The translations under genes were made by a program, and so were the position numbers. A stretch of DNA of 64,000 bases, taken from positions 124,001 to 188,000 of the forward strand of contig LCLX01000001.1 in NCBI GenBank assembly GCA_001002285.1, given 5' to 3'. How positions within the stretch are numbered: position 1 is the stretch's first letter; the number at the start of each line of letters is the position of its first letter. This DNA is from Microgenomates group bacterium GW2011_GWC1_46_15 (lineage in GTDB: Bacteria; Patescibacteria; Microgenomatia; UBA1400; UBA12028). Shown here one piece after another: positions 31,801 to 39,513 of the stretch. The notes beneath the pieces are model-generated. The model had not been told where the DNA came from. It was given only the letters and a program-made list of their open reading frames with translations, and did no database searches.

Positions 31801-32566
31801 TGAACCAGGGACACAGCTTACGATGCGTGTGAAACACTCCGGAGGTATCGTTGGACTCGACGTGACGCAAGGTCTGCCACGCGTTGAAGAATTGTTCGAG
31901 GCGCGTATTCCAAAAGCACTTTCGCCTATTGCCGAAATCAACGGTAAAGCAACAGTTGAAGAAACAGCCGATGGATACAAAATCACAATTAAGACAACGA
32001 CAAAACCGGAAGAAGTCCGTGAGTATGTTGTTCCCAAAACACAGGCGCTCGCAATCGCCGATGGCGACTTGGTGCACGCGGGAACACAATTAGCCGGCGG
32101 CGCACTCGACATTAAGGAAGTGCTCGAAATCCGCGGCATGCGCGAAGCGCAGATTTACTTGCTGGAAGAGATTCAAAAGGTATACACCTCGCAGGGTATT
32201 CCGATCAACGATACACACTTTGAAGTCATTATCCGCAAGATGAGTGACAAGCTGCGCATCGACACAAGTGGCGACACAGTGTTTTTGCCAGGAGAAATTG
32301 TGCCAAAGACGAAGTTTATTGATGAGAACAGCAAAACAATGGCGGAAGGTGGCGAACCGGCAACGGCGCAAGTCATGATTCTCGGTATTACCCGCTCGTC
32401 ATTGTTCATTGATTCCTGGCTCTCGGCCGCATCGTTCATGGAAACCACACGTGTGCTTGGTGAGGCTGCAGCAGAGGGAAGAGAAGATCAGCTACTCGGC
32501 ATGAAAGAGAACGTCATCATCGGCCGATTGATTCCAACCAGCCCAGACCGCGCGATGGTGGGGTAG
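28859..32566 (+). CDS. rpoC: RNA polymerase beta' subunit
   Basis: 1235 residues. N-terminal zinc finger C-x-C...C-x-x-C (CYCGKYKRIRYRG, CDKCGVEV), a Lys/Glu-rich coiled-coil insert around residues 150-245, the catalytic NADFDGDQMAVHVPL loop with three Asp chelating Mg, bridge helix and trigger loop regions, and the second zinc cluster (CEARIGMCAKCYGWD). The last residues read GRLIPTSPDRAMVG. No large lineage insert such as the proteobacterial SI3 is present. Shares the rpoB transcript. Confidence 0.98.
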   Translation: MKTVVDFSSLKIQLASPDIIKGWSYGEVQKPETINYRTLKPEKGGLFAEEIFGPTKDWECYCGKYKRIRYRGIICDKCGVEVTQARVRRERMGHITLATSVAHIWYFKGAPSRMSLLLDISPRNLSSIVYFNQYIVLDVNKDKQTAMIDQLDKDSATAVEELKEKAKLNVEKMKEELDVTLRDLKEKVQGKEQQEIKREALALKAKQNMAHVKEELDSESASTQEIYKTVKEMAKRLKKFSILSEDEYLKLAEYNAVDHIRVGMGAEALLEVIRTLDLAKMAEELREEIQTAVGQRRIKATRRLRVVEGFRKASIKPEWMLFQVLPVIPPDLRPMVQLSGGRFATSDLNDLYRRVINRNNRLKHLIDLGAPEIILRNEKRMLQEAVDALIDSSNVRATQRRVAKRPLRSLSEMLRGKQGRFRQNLLGKRVDYSGRSVIVVGPELDLNQCGLPKEMALEMFKPFVLRELIKQGIAPNVKSAKHALERRSPEVLDILEEIIKDHPVLLNRAPTLHKLGIQAFYPQLIEGNAIRLHPCVCAGYNADFDGDQMAVHVPLTEEAKQEARDLMMPSHNLLKPADGSPITIPNKDMAMGAYYMTTIDEALPKVSTIFTDADEAEHAYLERKIALRQEIKVRMPMGSDKKLQIITTTIGRIRFNAILPESLQFINAAINSGAIKNLIRKAINTESRDDVRALIDNIKNLGFKVATMSGLSVAVTDCVMVDDKDVMIDVADKRVEEIQQNFLQGLITQDERRRLTFEVWMETTDTIAEKTWNNFGEKNAVKVMINSGGTRASKDQVKQLAAMRGLVVDPLGKIVELPTKSNFREGLSIFEYVTSSRGSRKGLTDSALKTADAGYLTRRLVDVAHDMIIRMEDCKTAEGIELIKAGPREKMFGGRVVGRVALKDIQHPGKKSVMVQAGDIITEELAEEIDHIGIASVWVRSPLTCEARIGMCAKCYGWDFSSKALVELGTPVGIIAAQSIGEPGTQLTMRVKHSGGIVGLDVTQGLPRVEELFEARIPKALSPIAEINGKATVEETADGYKITIKTTTKPEEVREYVVPKTQALAIADGDLVHAGTQLAGGALDIKEVLEIRGMREAQIYLLEEIQKVYTSQGIPINDTHFEVIIRKMSDKLRIDTSGDTVFLPGEIVPKTKFIDENSKTMAEGGEPATAQVMILGITRSSLFIDSWLSAASFMETTRVLGEAAAEGREDQLLGMKENVIIGRLIPTSPDRAMVG

Positions 32567-32602
32567 TATACTTCATCTATATTCCTGTCCAGGAAGGGTG
32601 AT

Positions 32603-32923
32603 ATGGGTGTTCCACGGAGTGAGTTGAAAAATAAGCCTACGAATCACGATGATTTTGAGTCAATGAATAATGCCCTGTTTTTGACACTTACAGCTTTCTT
32701 GAAGGACAAGCTCTCCATCAATATAGGGAAACTCAAAATTACCGCGCATCCAACGCACAGTGCAACAGCGGTTACGTTCGAAATACGAGTAGAGAATAGT
32801 GATGATGCCGAGTTGTTTACCACTCTTGGGAGTTCAAACTCTCCATTGCTGGCAATTGGACGAATGATGGAGATTGAAGAAACACAGCGTGCCATTTTTC
32901 TTGAAATGGATATTACCCGATAG
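32603..32923 (+). CDS. Unrecognised small protein between rpoC and rpsL
   Basis: A 106-residue protein with GGAAGGGTG just upstream of the ATG. It has a helical segment (NNALFLTLTAFLKDKLSI) followed by alternating strands (KLKITAHPT; AVTFEIRVENSD) and a C-terminal helix-strand ending FLEMDITR. No domain recognised. The codon mixture is less biased than in flanking translation genes. The rpsL promoter lies right after it. Confidence 0.55.
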   Translation: MGVPRSELKNKPTNHDDFESMNNALFLTLTAFLKDKLSINIGKLKITAHPTHSATAVTFEIRVENSDDAELFTTLGSSNSPLLAIGRMMEIEETQRAIFLEMDITR

Positions 32924-32929
32924 TTCATA

Positions 32930-32957
32930 TTGCAAATCAAGAAAAATCAGATATAAT
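32930..32957 (+). promoter_or_regulatory. Promoter of rpsL and the str-S10-spc-alpha run
   Basis: TTGCAA at 32930-32935, 16-base spacer, perfect TATAAT at 32952-32957; transcription would start near 32964. Confidence 0.8.
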
Positions 32958-32980
32958 ACTGATATTCGCGTGAAGGTATC

Positions 32981-33050
32981 CTCCGTATAGCGGTCAACGC
33001 AATCCGGAGAGTAATGCGAAAACCAAAGCGGTTTTCAGACCGCTTTTTTG
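32981..33050 (+). terminator. rpsL leader attenuator with competing antiterminator
   Basis: Terminator: AAAGCGGT (33025-33032)/ACCGCTTT (33039-33046) plus six T. Upstream, AGCGGTC (32989-32995) is perfectly complementary to GACCGCT (33038-33044), so an alternative pairing could prevent the terminator. A CTCCG/CGGAG stem (32981-32985/33005-33009) encloses that upstream strand. The rpsL ATG follows at 33075. This is a typical two-state leader; the signal it senses is unknown. Confidence 0.65.
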
Positions 33051-33074
33051 TTTGTAGAAGGAAAGGCCTAACAT

Positions 33075-33500
33075 ATGCCAACAGTCAATCAGCTTATCCG
33101 CAGAGGGCGGAAAAGAAAACTCATGAAAGTGAAGGCGACTGCGTTGCGCAAGTCGTACAACTCAAAAAAGAATAGATCAACCAACACATTCAGTCCACAA
33201 AAGCGTGGTGTGTGTCTCATTGTCAAAACAATGACGCCGAAAAAACCAAACTCCGCTTTGCGTAAAGTTGCACGTGTCCGTTTGTCCAACAGACAAGAAG
33301 TAACCGCCTACATTATGGGCGAGGGACACAATTTGGCCGAACACTCTATCGTACTTATCCGCGGTGGCCGTGTGAAAGACTTGCCAGGTGTGAAGTATCA
33401 CATTGTTCGCGGAAAGTTTGACTGCGCAGGTATTGATAAACGCAGATCCAGCCGTTCAAAGTACGGAACAAAGAAACCAAAGGCAGTTGCTGCCGCATAA
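33075..33500 (+). CDS. rpsL: Ribosomal protein S12
   Basis: 141 residues (usual about 124). Between the N-terminal VNQLIRRGRKRK and the PQKRGVCL motif there is an insert of about 15 basic residues. The decoding-centre Lys in TPKKPNSALRK and the Lys in RVKDLPGVKYH, sites of streptomycin resistance when mutated, keep the sensitive residues. A GRCAG/AAA-rich tail (KKPKAVAAA) ends it. Confidence 0.97.
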   Translation: MPTVNQLIRRGRKRKLMKVKATALRKSYNSKKNRSTNTFSPQKRGVCLIVKTMTPKKPNSALRKVARVRLSNRQEVTAYIMGEGHNLAEHSIVLIRGGRVKDLPGVKYHIVRGKFDCAGIDKRRSSRSKYGTKKPKAVAAA

Positions 33501-33523
33501 CCAAGTGGTAAGGAGAATAGTAT

Positions 33524-34006
33524 ATGGCACGACAATCCAAAGCACTCAGACGCCGCCCCGTTGAAGGAGACGTGAAGTATAACTCAACAAAAGTAACAAA
33601 ACTCATCAATCGTTGTATGAAAGATGGCGAAAAAGGTGTTGCGCTTCGCCAGGTATACGCGGCGCTTGATATTTTAAAAGAGAAAACACGCCGTGAGCCT
33701 CTCGAAGTATTTGAAGAAGTGATTCAGCGCGTGGCACCGGCGATGGAAGTCCGGTCACGCCGTGTTGGTGGCGCAGCCTACCAGGTTCCGACTCCCGTTC
33801 GTGGGTCTCGTGGATTTTCGCTCGCGATTCGTTGGCTAATTGAAGAAGCGCGCAAACGCTCTAACGCCACATATCACACATTTGGTGAAAAACTCGCGGC
33901 AGAAATGTTAGACTCATTGAAGAATGAAGGCGGTGCGGTTGCAAAGAAACTCTCGATGCATAGGACAGCAGAAGCGAATAAAGCATTTGCACATTTTAGG
34001 TGGTAA
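33524..34006 (+). CDS. rpsG: Ribosomal protein S7
   Basis: 160 residues. It contains the RRPVEGDVKYNS opening, the EVRSRRVGGAAYQVP signature and the LSMHRTAEANKAFAHFRW end, all typical of S7, which nucleates the 30S head. Only 23 bases separate it from rpsL, with GGAGAA before its ATG. Confidence 0.97.
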   Translation: MARQSKALRRRPVEGDVKYNSTKVTKLINRCMKDGEKGVALRQVYAALDILKEKTRREPLEVFEEVIQRVAPAMEVRSRRVGGAAYQVPTPVRGSRGFSLAIRWLIEEARKRSNATYHTFGEKLAAEMLDSLKNEGGAVAKKLSMHRTAEANKAFAHFRW

Positions 34007-34008
34007 AT

Positions 34009-34329
34009 ATGAGTGGAGAACAAATAACAATTGGTGAAGCAATCGATTTGGCTGAAAGAAAAGATAAGATGTTGCACAGAGAGATTGTCTCTTTAGTGTA
34101 TGATCTTCTTGCAATGAGTCGGTTGCTTCCAGAAACGATACGGACACCAACTGGGTTTTTGACTTTTGATCAAGTTGGGATAGGAAATGAACTGCACGTT
34201 ATAGTAAATAGATACAAAGAATGTTTGAGAGCTCCTAAATTAAAAGAGAGACTAGCTGAAGCGGCCGATCAAGAACAAGAACGCTTTGATGATTTAGTAG
34301 AAAGAATTCAAGCATTGAGGAGTGAATAA
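34009..34329 (+). CDS. Unrecognised small protein between rpsG and fusA
   Basis: A 106-residue helical protein from the ATG at 34009, two bases after the rpsG stop. It contains the helix SLVYDLLAMSRLLPE, a short strand (GFLTFDQVGIG), and a charged C-terminal coil (DQEQERFDDLVERIQALRSE). No domain recognised. Arg is mostly AGA and the ORF is AT-rich, unlike the CGC/CGT-rich ribosomal genes around it. Confidence 0.6.
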   Translation: MSGEQITIGEAIDLAERKDKMLHREIVSLVYDLLAMSRLLPETIRTPTGFLTFDQVGIGNELHVIVNRYKECLRAPKLKERLAEAADQEQERFDDLVERIQALRSE

Positions 34330-34414
34330 GATCTGCCAGCACTATTATGTAGCAATGATGAAAAAATATCGTGATTTTTATATGTCCGCAACACAATAAT
34401 TCAGAAATAAACTT

Positions 34415-36565
34415 ATGTCCCCTCCCACAACCATTAAAACCACCAGCCGTGATGTCCCGCTCGATCGTATCCGTAACATCGGTATTATCGCGCACATTGA
34501 TGCGGGTAAAACTACGACAACCGAGCGTATTCTGTTTTACACGGGTAAATCATACAAAATCGGCGACATTGATGAAGGCAACACTCAGATGGACTGGATG
34601 GAGCAAGAGCGTGAGCGCGGTATTACGATTGTATCTGCCGCAACAACCACGTTCTGGACGCCGGTGCTCGACACCGCTGTGCCACACGAAGCGTATCGTA
34701 TCAACATTATCGACACCCCGGGACATGTAGATTTTACCGCAGAAGTTGAGCGCTCGCTCCGCGTTTTGGATGGCGGCATTACAGTATTGGATGGCGAAGA
34801 AGGCGTGCAATCGCAGTCTGAAACCGTATGGCGTCAGGCAGATAAGTACAACGTTCCCCGTATTTGTTTTATCAATAAAATGGATAAACTTGGTGCGAAC
34901 TTTGACCGTACGGTTGAAGATATCCGCACAAAGTTTGGTGTAAAGCCGGCAGTGATGGCGCTTCCGATCGGTGTGGAGAACTCTTTCAAGGGCATTGTTT
35001 TAGTGCTTGACCGCAAGTCCATTATTTGGTCCGGTGATGAAACGGGTGCACACTATACCGTTGGCGACGTTCCCGCGGATATGAAAGATCAAGTTGAAGC
35101 TACGCGCGCAAAACTTGTAGAGCAAATTGCGGAAACCGATGACGCATTATTGGAAAAATTCTTTGCCGGTGAAACAATTGAACTCAATGTATTGAAAAAA
35201 ACACTTCGCAAAGCCGTGATTGAGTACAAACTCGTTCCGATTTTTTGTGGAAGCTCGCTCCGTAACAAAGGTGTTCAGCCGTTGTTGGACGCGGTCGTCG
35301 AGTATCTCCCTTCTCCAGTTGATATTAAAGAAATCCACGGAACCAATCCAAGAATCGATAAAGAAGAAGTCCGCAAGCTCGTGGCGGAAGAGCCATTTTG
35401 TGGATTGGCGTTTAAAATTCAAACGGATCCACACGTTGGCCGCATTACATACGTCCGAGTGTACTCAGGAAAACTGCAGTCTGGTTCGTACACATACAAT
35501 GCAACAAAAGGTGAAAGAGAGCGCGTGGGCCGTCTTTTATTGATGCACGCCAACCAGCGTGAGGAAGTGAGCGAAACATTTTCCGGTGAAATCGTTGCGA
35601 TTGTCGGATTAAAATCAACAAAAACCGGTGATACATTGTGTGATGAAGACCACCCAATTATTTTGGAAGGCATTTCGTTCGCCGAACCGGTTATCTCGCT
35701 TGCCATTGAACCAAAAACAAAGTCTGACCAAGAGCGCATGGGTATGGCATTGGGTAAGCTTGCTGAAGAAGACCCAACGTTCCGCATTAAAACAAATCAA
35801 GAAACGGGCCAAACCATTATCGCCGGTATGGGTGAGTTGCACTTGGAAATCTTGGTTGACCGCATGAAGCGTGAGTTCAAAGTTGAAGCGAATGTTGGTG
35901 CTCCGCAGGTTGCGTACCGCGAAACAATCAAGAAAATTGCGATGGGTGAAGGAAAGTACATTAAGCAGTCCGGTGGCCGCGGACAGTATGGACACTGTTG
36001 GTTGCGTGTTGAGCCAAAGAACCGCGGTGAGGGATATGAGTGGGTGAGTGAGGTTAAAGGTGGAAATATTCCACGTGAGTTTATTCCCGCAATCGAAAAA
36101 GGTGTGAAAGAGTCATTAGAAAACGGTGTGCTTGCAGGATATCAGCTTGTAGACTTAAAAGTTATCGTAACCGACGGAAGTTATCACGAGGTTGACTCGT
36201 CCGAAATGGCATTTAAAATTGCTGGATCAATGGCATTGCAGTCCGCGGTGAAACAAGCTGATCTTGTACTGCTCGAACCCATTATGCAGGTTGAAGTGAC
36301 GACGCCATCCGAGTTCATGGGCGATGTGATTGGTGACCTTTCCAGCAAGCGTGCGCAAATTCAAGGAAGTGATCAACGTGGAACTGCCGTGATCATTAAG
36401 GCTCTTGTTCCCTTGTCGGAAATGCAAGGCTATGTTACAATCTTGAGAAGCATGACACAGGGTCGTGCGAGTTCGGTGATGATTCCCAGCCATTACGACG
36501 AAGTTCCGCAAAGTATCGCGGCAGGGATTATTGAAAAAAACAAACCGCAGGGTGGGAGAAATTAA
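34415..36565 (+). CDS. fusA: Elongation factor G
   Basis: 716 residues. G1 AHIDAGKTTTTE, switch II DTPGHVDF, G4 NKMDK, then domains II-V; the domain IV GQYGHCWLRVEP and SYHEVDSSEMAFK segments are intact. It translocates tRNAs on the ribosome with GTP. Eighty-five bases precede its start and hold no convincing promoter. Confidence 0.98.
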   Translation: MSPPTTIKTTSRDVPLDRIRNIGIIAHIDAGKTTTTERILFYTGKSYKIGDIDEGNTQMDWMEQERERGITIVSAATTTFWTPVLDTAVPHEAYRINIIDTPGHVDFTAEVERSLRVLDGGITVLDGEEGVQSQSETVWRQADKYNVPRICFINKMDKLGANFDRTVEDIRTKFGVKPAVMALPIGVENSFKGIVLVLDRKSIIWSGDETGAHYTVGDVPADMKDQVEATRAKLVEQIAETDDALLEKFFAGETIELNVLKKTLRKAVIEYKLVPIFCGSSLRNKGVQPLLDAVVEYLPSPVDIKEIHGTNPRIDKEEVRKLVAEEPFCGLAFKIQTDPHVGRITYVRVYSGKLQSGSYTYNATKGERERVGRLLLMHANQREEVSETFSGEIVAIVGLKSTKTGDTLCDEDHPIILEGISFAEPVISLAIEPKTKSDQERMGMALGKLAEEDPTFRIKTNQETGQTIIAGMGELHLEILVDRMKREFKVEANVGAPQVAYRETIKKIAMGEGKYIKQSGGRGQYGHCWLRVEPKNRGEGYEWVSEVKGGNIPREFIPAIEKGVKESLENGVLAGYQLVDLKVIVTDGSYHEVDSSEMAFKIAGSMALQSAVKQADLVLLEPIMQVEVTTPSEFMGDVIGDLSSKRAQIQGSDQRGTAVIIKALVPLSEMQGYVTILRSMTQGRASSVMIPSHYDEVPQSIAAGIIEKNKPQGGRN

Positions 36566-36568
36566 AGA

Positions 36569-36802
36569 ATGGATGTCCAAGAAAATATCGGGGATATATT
36601 GAGGAAAGTTTGGAGTGGGTATAATGTTCAGGAGTGGGCGCGAGCAAATCTGGAAAGGGAAGGAAAAATAACGTATTATACAATTGATGTCCCTGTAAAA
36701 GACTTAGAGACTATTCGGAAAAAAGCGCGGGAACTTAGAGTAGAACTTGGCACTCCACAGACCATGGGTAATGGGAAGTATCGTATATTAGTAGATATAT
36801 AA
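36569..36802 (+). CDS. Unrecognised 77-residue protein between fusA and tuf
   Basis: Starts three bases after the fusA stop. Helical N-terminus (NIGDILRKVWSGYNVQEWARANLE), a strand-helix-strand end (TYYTIDVPVKDLETIRKKAREL; KYRILVDI) suggesting a small alpha/beta fold. No domain recognised. Tight spacing means it is co-transcribed with fusA and tuf. Confidence 0.6.
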   Translation: MDVQENIGDILRKVWSGYNVQEWARANLEREGKITYYTIDVPVKDLETIRKKARELRVELGTPQTMGNGKYRILVDI

Positions 36803-36812
36803 AGGAGACACT

Positions 36813-38000
36813 ATGGCAACATTCAAGCGAACAAAGCCACACGTTAACATCGGAACCATTGGTCACGTAGACCATGGGAAAACAACGCTGTCGTCAGCAA
36901 TTACGACAACGCTCGCAGCCAAAATCGGCGGCGATACAAACAAGGCGATGAAGTACGATCAGATTGACAACTCACCGGAAGAGAAGGCGCGCGGCGTCAC
37001 GATTAACATCTCGCACCTTGAGTACGAAACAGCGAAGCGCCACTATGCGCACATCGACGCTCCAGGACACGCTGACTACATTAAGAACATGATTACGGGT
37101 GCCGCACAAATGGACGGCGCAATCCTTGTGGTTGCCGCAACCGATGGTCCAATGCCGCAAACCCGCGAGCACATTCTTTTGGCCAAGCAGGTGAACGTTC
37201 CACAGATTGTTGTCGCACTCAACAAGTGCGATATGGTGGACGACCCAGAGCTTCTTGACCTTGTCGAAACCGAAATTCGCGAGCTTTTGACCAAGTACAA
37301 ATACGATGGTGAAAAGACCCCGATCATCCGCGTGTCCGCTCTCAAAGCGGCAGAAGGTGACGCGGCGGCACAAGATCAAATCATGAAGCTGATGGACGCG
37401 GTGGATACATACATCCCCGACCCAGTCCGTGACTTGGACAAGCCATTCCTCATGCCAGTCGAAGACGTCTTCTCTATCAAGGGCCGCGGAACCGTGGTCA
37501 CGGGAAGAATCGAGCGCGGCGTGGTGAAAATCAACGAAGAAATCGAGATTGTCGGTATCAAAGACACAAGAAAGTCTGTTGTTACCGGCGTCGAGATGTT
37601 CCGTAAACAGCTTGACCAGGGCCAGGCGGGAGACAATGTTGGAGTGCTTCTCCGCGGTGTTGAAAAAGACGACGTGGAACGTGGACAGGTGCTTGCGAAA
37701 CCAGGCTCCGTGAAACCACACACCGACTTCGAGGCAGAGGTGTATATCCTCACCAAAGAAGAGGGTGGTCGCCACACGCCATTCTTCAAGGGCTACCGGC
37801 CGCAGTTCTACGTCCGCACAACGGACGTGACAGGCGAAATCCAACTCCCAGAGGGTGTTGAGATGGTTATGCCTGGAGACAACGCCAAAATGACCGTGAA
37901 ACTGATCGTTCCGGTTGCTATGGAAGAGGGTGTCCGCTTCGCTATCCGAGAAGGTGGTCACACCGTTGGCGCAGGGGTTATTACAAAAGTGTTGAAGTAA
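36813..38000 (+). CDS. tuf: Elongation factor Tu
   Basis: 395 residues with AAAGGAGACACT just upstream. G1 GHVDHGKTT, switch II DAPGHADY (Ala where many have Cys), G4 NKCDM, and the HTPFFKGYRPQFYVRTTDVTG motif of domain III. Delivers aminoacyl-tRNA. Codon use is strongly biased, as expected for the most abundant protein. It closes a transcription unit, with a terminator-like hairpin after it. Confidence 0.98.
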   Translation: MATFKRTKPHVNIGTIGHVDHGKTTLSSAITTTLAAKIGGDTNKAMKYDQIDNSPEEKARGVTINISHLEYETAKRHYAHIDAPGHADYIKNMITGAAQMDGAILVVAATDGPMPQTREHILLAKQVNVPQIVVALNKCDMVDDPELLDLVETEIRELLTKYKYDGEKTPIIRVSALKAAEGDAAAQDQIMKLMDAVDTYIPDPVRDLDKPFLMPVEDVFSIKGRGTVVTGRIERGVVKINEEIEIVGIKDTRKSVVTGVEMFRKQLDQGQAGDNVGVLLRGVEKDDVERGQVLAKPGSVKPHTDFEAEVYILTKEEGGRHTPFFKGYRPQFYVRTTDVTGEIQLPEGVEMVMPGDNAKMTVKLIVPVAMEEGVRFAIREGGHTVGAGVITKVLK

Positions 38001-38024
38001 CCTTGCGATTGCATTGAAATTGAG

Positions 38025-38054
38025 ACGGCCTGCCAGATATGGTGGGCCGTTTTG
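38025..38054 (+). terminator. Terminator-like hairpin after tuf
   Basis: ACGGCC-tg-CC (38025-38034) pairs with GG-tg-GGCCGT (38041-38050) around loop AGATAT, followed by TTTT. The internal mismatch and short T run make it moderate. Confidence 0.6.
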
Positions 38055-38285
38055 GTAAGTAAGATTAAAAAAGGACTTGTTGCTCCATCAAAAAGAAGTG
38101 GAAAACTGAAGATGGTAAAACATTTACAAAACAGATTACAAACAAATCTTCTTTCTCAAGAAATTGAGTTGCATTTGAAAAATAACAGAATATTCAGCGT
38201 TGAAGAATTTTTCAAAAAAAATGATGGCGCTGTGGATTCATCGGCCAACAAGGACCAACCCACGCACTTCCATCACCAGAGATAG
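38052..38285 (+). CDS. Possible small basic protein between tuf and rpsJ
   Basis: An ORF of up to 77 codons whose best upstream start is TTG at 38052, inside the tuf terminator; ATG at 38112 would give 57 residues (KHLQNRLQTNLLSQEIELHLK, then a short acidic end). No ribosome-binding site is evident and the region might be non-coding. Weakly supported. Confidence 0.3.
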   Translation: MVSKIKKGLVAPSKRSGKLKMVKHLQNRLQTNLLSQEIELHLKNNRIFSVEEFFKKNDGAVDSSANKDQPTHFHHQR

Positions 38286-38330
38286 TACTACGGCTAGTTT
38301 TCTATGTCAACAACGCTCCCAACCCGCCTC

Positions 38331-38359
38331 TTGATCTCCTCAAGCGAATCTGGTACAAT
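38331..38359 (+). promoter_or_regulatory. rpsJ (S10 operon) promoter
   Basis: TTGATC at 38331-38336, exactly 17 bases, TACAAT at 38354-38359. Start near 38366, leaving a leader of about 68 bases before the rpsJ ATG. Confidence 0.8.
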
Positions 38360-38433
38360 CTGTTTCTTGTCTGTGGGAAAAGCAATTTTCTCTAGACATT
38401 CGCACATTAACGGTTGTGAGTGAAAGGCGCACT

Positions 38434-38742
38434 ATGACTAAGGGTAAAATCCGTGTCAGATTAAAATCGTTTGACCATAGGGTCATAGATGATGCAGCCA
38501 AAAAGATCTTGGATACCGCACTTTCCACAGGAGCGAAAGTTGTAGGTCCGGTTCCTCTTCCGACAGAACGGAAGATCATAACCGTCCTTACTTCCCCGCA
38601 CGTAGAAAAAAATGCTCAAGAGCATTTTCAAATTCTTACTCACAAACGCGTGATTGATATTATTGATCCGACCAGCAAGACGATTGATGCGTTGATGCAC
38701 CTCGAACTGCCGGCCGGTGTTGGTATTCAGATCAAGATGTAA
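38434..38742 (+). CDS. rpsJ: Ribosomal protein S10
   Basis: 102 residues from the ATG at 38434, which gives the family opening KGKIRVRLKSFDHRV; a GTG at 38416 would add an unusual N-terminus. The PLPTERKIITVLTSPH motif and LPAGVGIQIKM end are typical. First gene of the S10 operon with its own promoter. Confidence 0.97.
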   Translation: MTKGKIRVRLKSFDHRVIDDAAKKILDTALSTGAKVVGPVPLPTERKIITVLTSPHVEKNAQEHFQILTHKRVIDIIDPTSKTIDALMHLELPAGVGIQIKM

Positions 38743-38745
38743 GGC

Positions 38746-39513
38746 ATGAATATGACAGGTGTATCGCTCTTTGCAATCAAACGGGAAACAAAACAAGCAT
38801 GGACTGCGTCTGGTCTTCGGATCCCTGTCACGGTGTTGTGTGCAAAAGATAACGTGTTTTTCTCTAAGACCGATACAGAACAATACCTTGCGTTTGGTAC
38901 AAAAGACATTAAGTGCATGACGAAACCAGAAGCCGGCAATCTTAAGAAAGCCGGCCTTTTATCAGGTATTCGCATGATTCGCAAGGTATTTGGCGATTTT
39001 GGAGAACAACAAGTGGGGGGAGCAATTGCTCCTTCAAGTATTTTTACCCTTGGTGATGTTGTAAAAGTCACGGGAACATCAAAAGGGATGGGATTTGCGG
39101 GTGTGATGAAGCGCCATGGATTTAAAGGTGGGCCAAAGACGCACGGACAGTCCGACCGCGAAAGAGCTCCAGGTGCTTCGAGCTCCGGAACGCAACTTGG
39201 CCACGTGTGGAAAGGGAAAAAATTCCCTGGACGCGGTGGCAACAAAACAGTGTCAGTTGAGAATCTCCAAGTTGTCGCAGTAGATGATGTGACTGGTGAG
39301 ATTTGGGTGAAGGGTGTTGTTCCAGGCGCAATTAATGGAACAGTGCAGATCACAAAAATAAACACAGGAAAGTTCGAAGGAATGTTTAAAAAAGCAGAGA
39401 AAGTTGAAACAAAACCTGTTGAAACAGAACCAGCGAAAATTGAAGAAAAGACTGAAAAACCCATCAAGGTTGAAGCGAAAATTGAGGAAAAGAAAGTAGA
39501 AAAAGCAGAATGA
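38746..39513 (+). CDS. rplC: Ribosomal protein L3 with charged C-terminal tail
   Basis: 255 residues (usual about 210). The core has GFAGVMKRHGFKGGPKTHGQS and the PGRGGNK motif. The N-terminus is divergent. About 50 residues at the C-terminus are Lys/Glu/Pro-rich low-complexity (EKVETKP, repeated) and exceed the family end. ATG 38752 is an alternative start with better SD spacing. Confidence 0.95.
   Translation: MNMTGVSLFAIKRETKQAWTASGLRIPVTVLCAKDNVFFSKTDTEQYLAFGTKDIKCMTKPEAGNLKKAGLLSGIRMIRKVFGDFGEQQVGGAIAPSSIFTLGDVVKVTGTSKGMGFAGVMKRHGFKGGPKTHGQSDRERAPGASSSGTQLGHVWKGKKFPGRGGNKTVSVENLQVVAVDDVTGEIWVKGVVPGAINGTVQITKINTGKFEGMFKKAEKVETKPVETEPAKIEEKTEKPIKVEAKIEEKKVEKAE

Noticed and set aside
36972..37961. 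329-codon antisense frame across tuf
   Set aside because: It is a shadow of the strongly biased tuf codon use; translation is Cys/His/Phe-rich with no domain and no ribosome-binding site.
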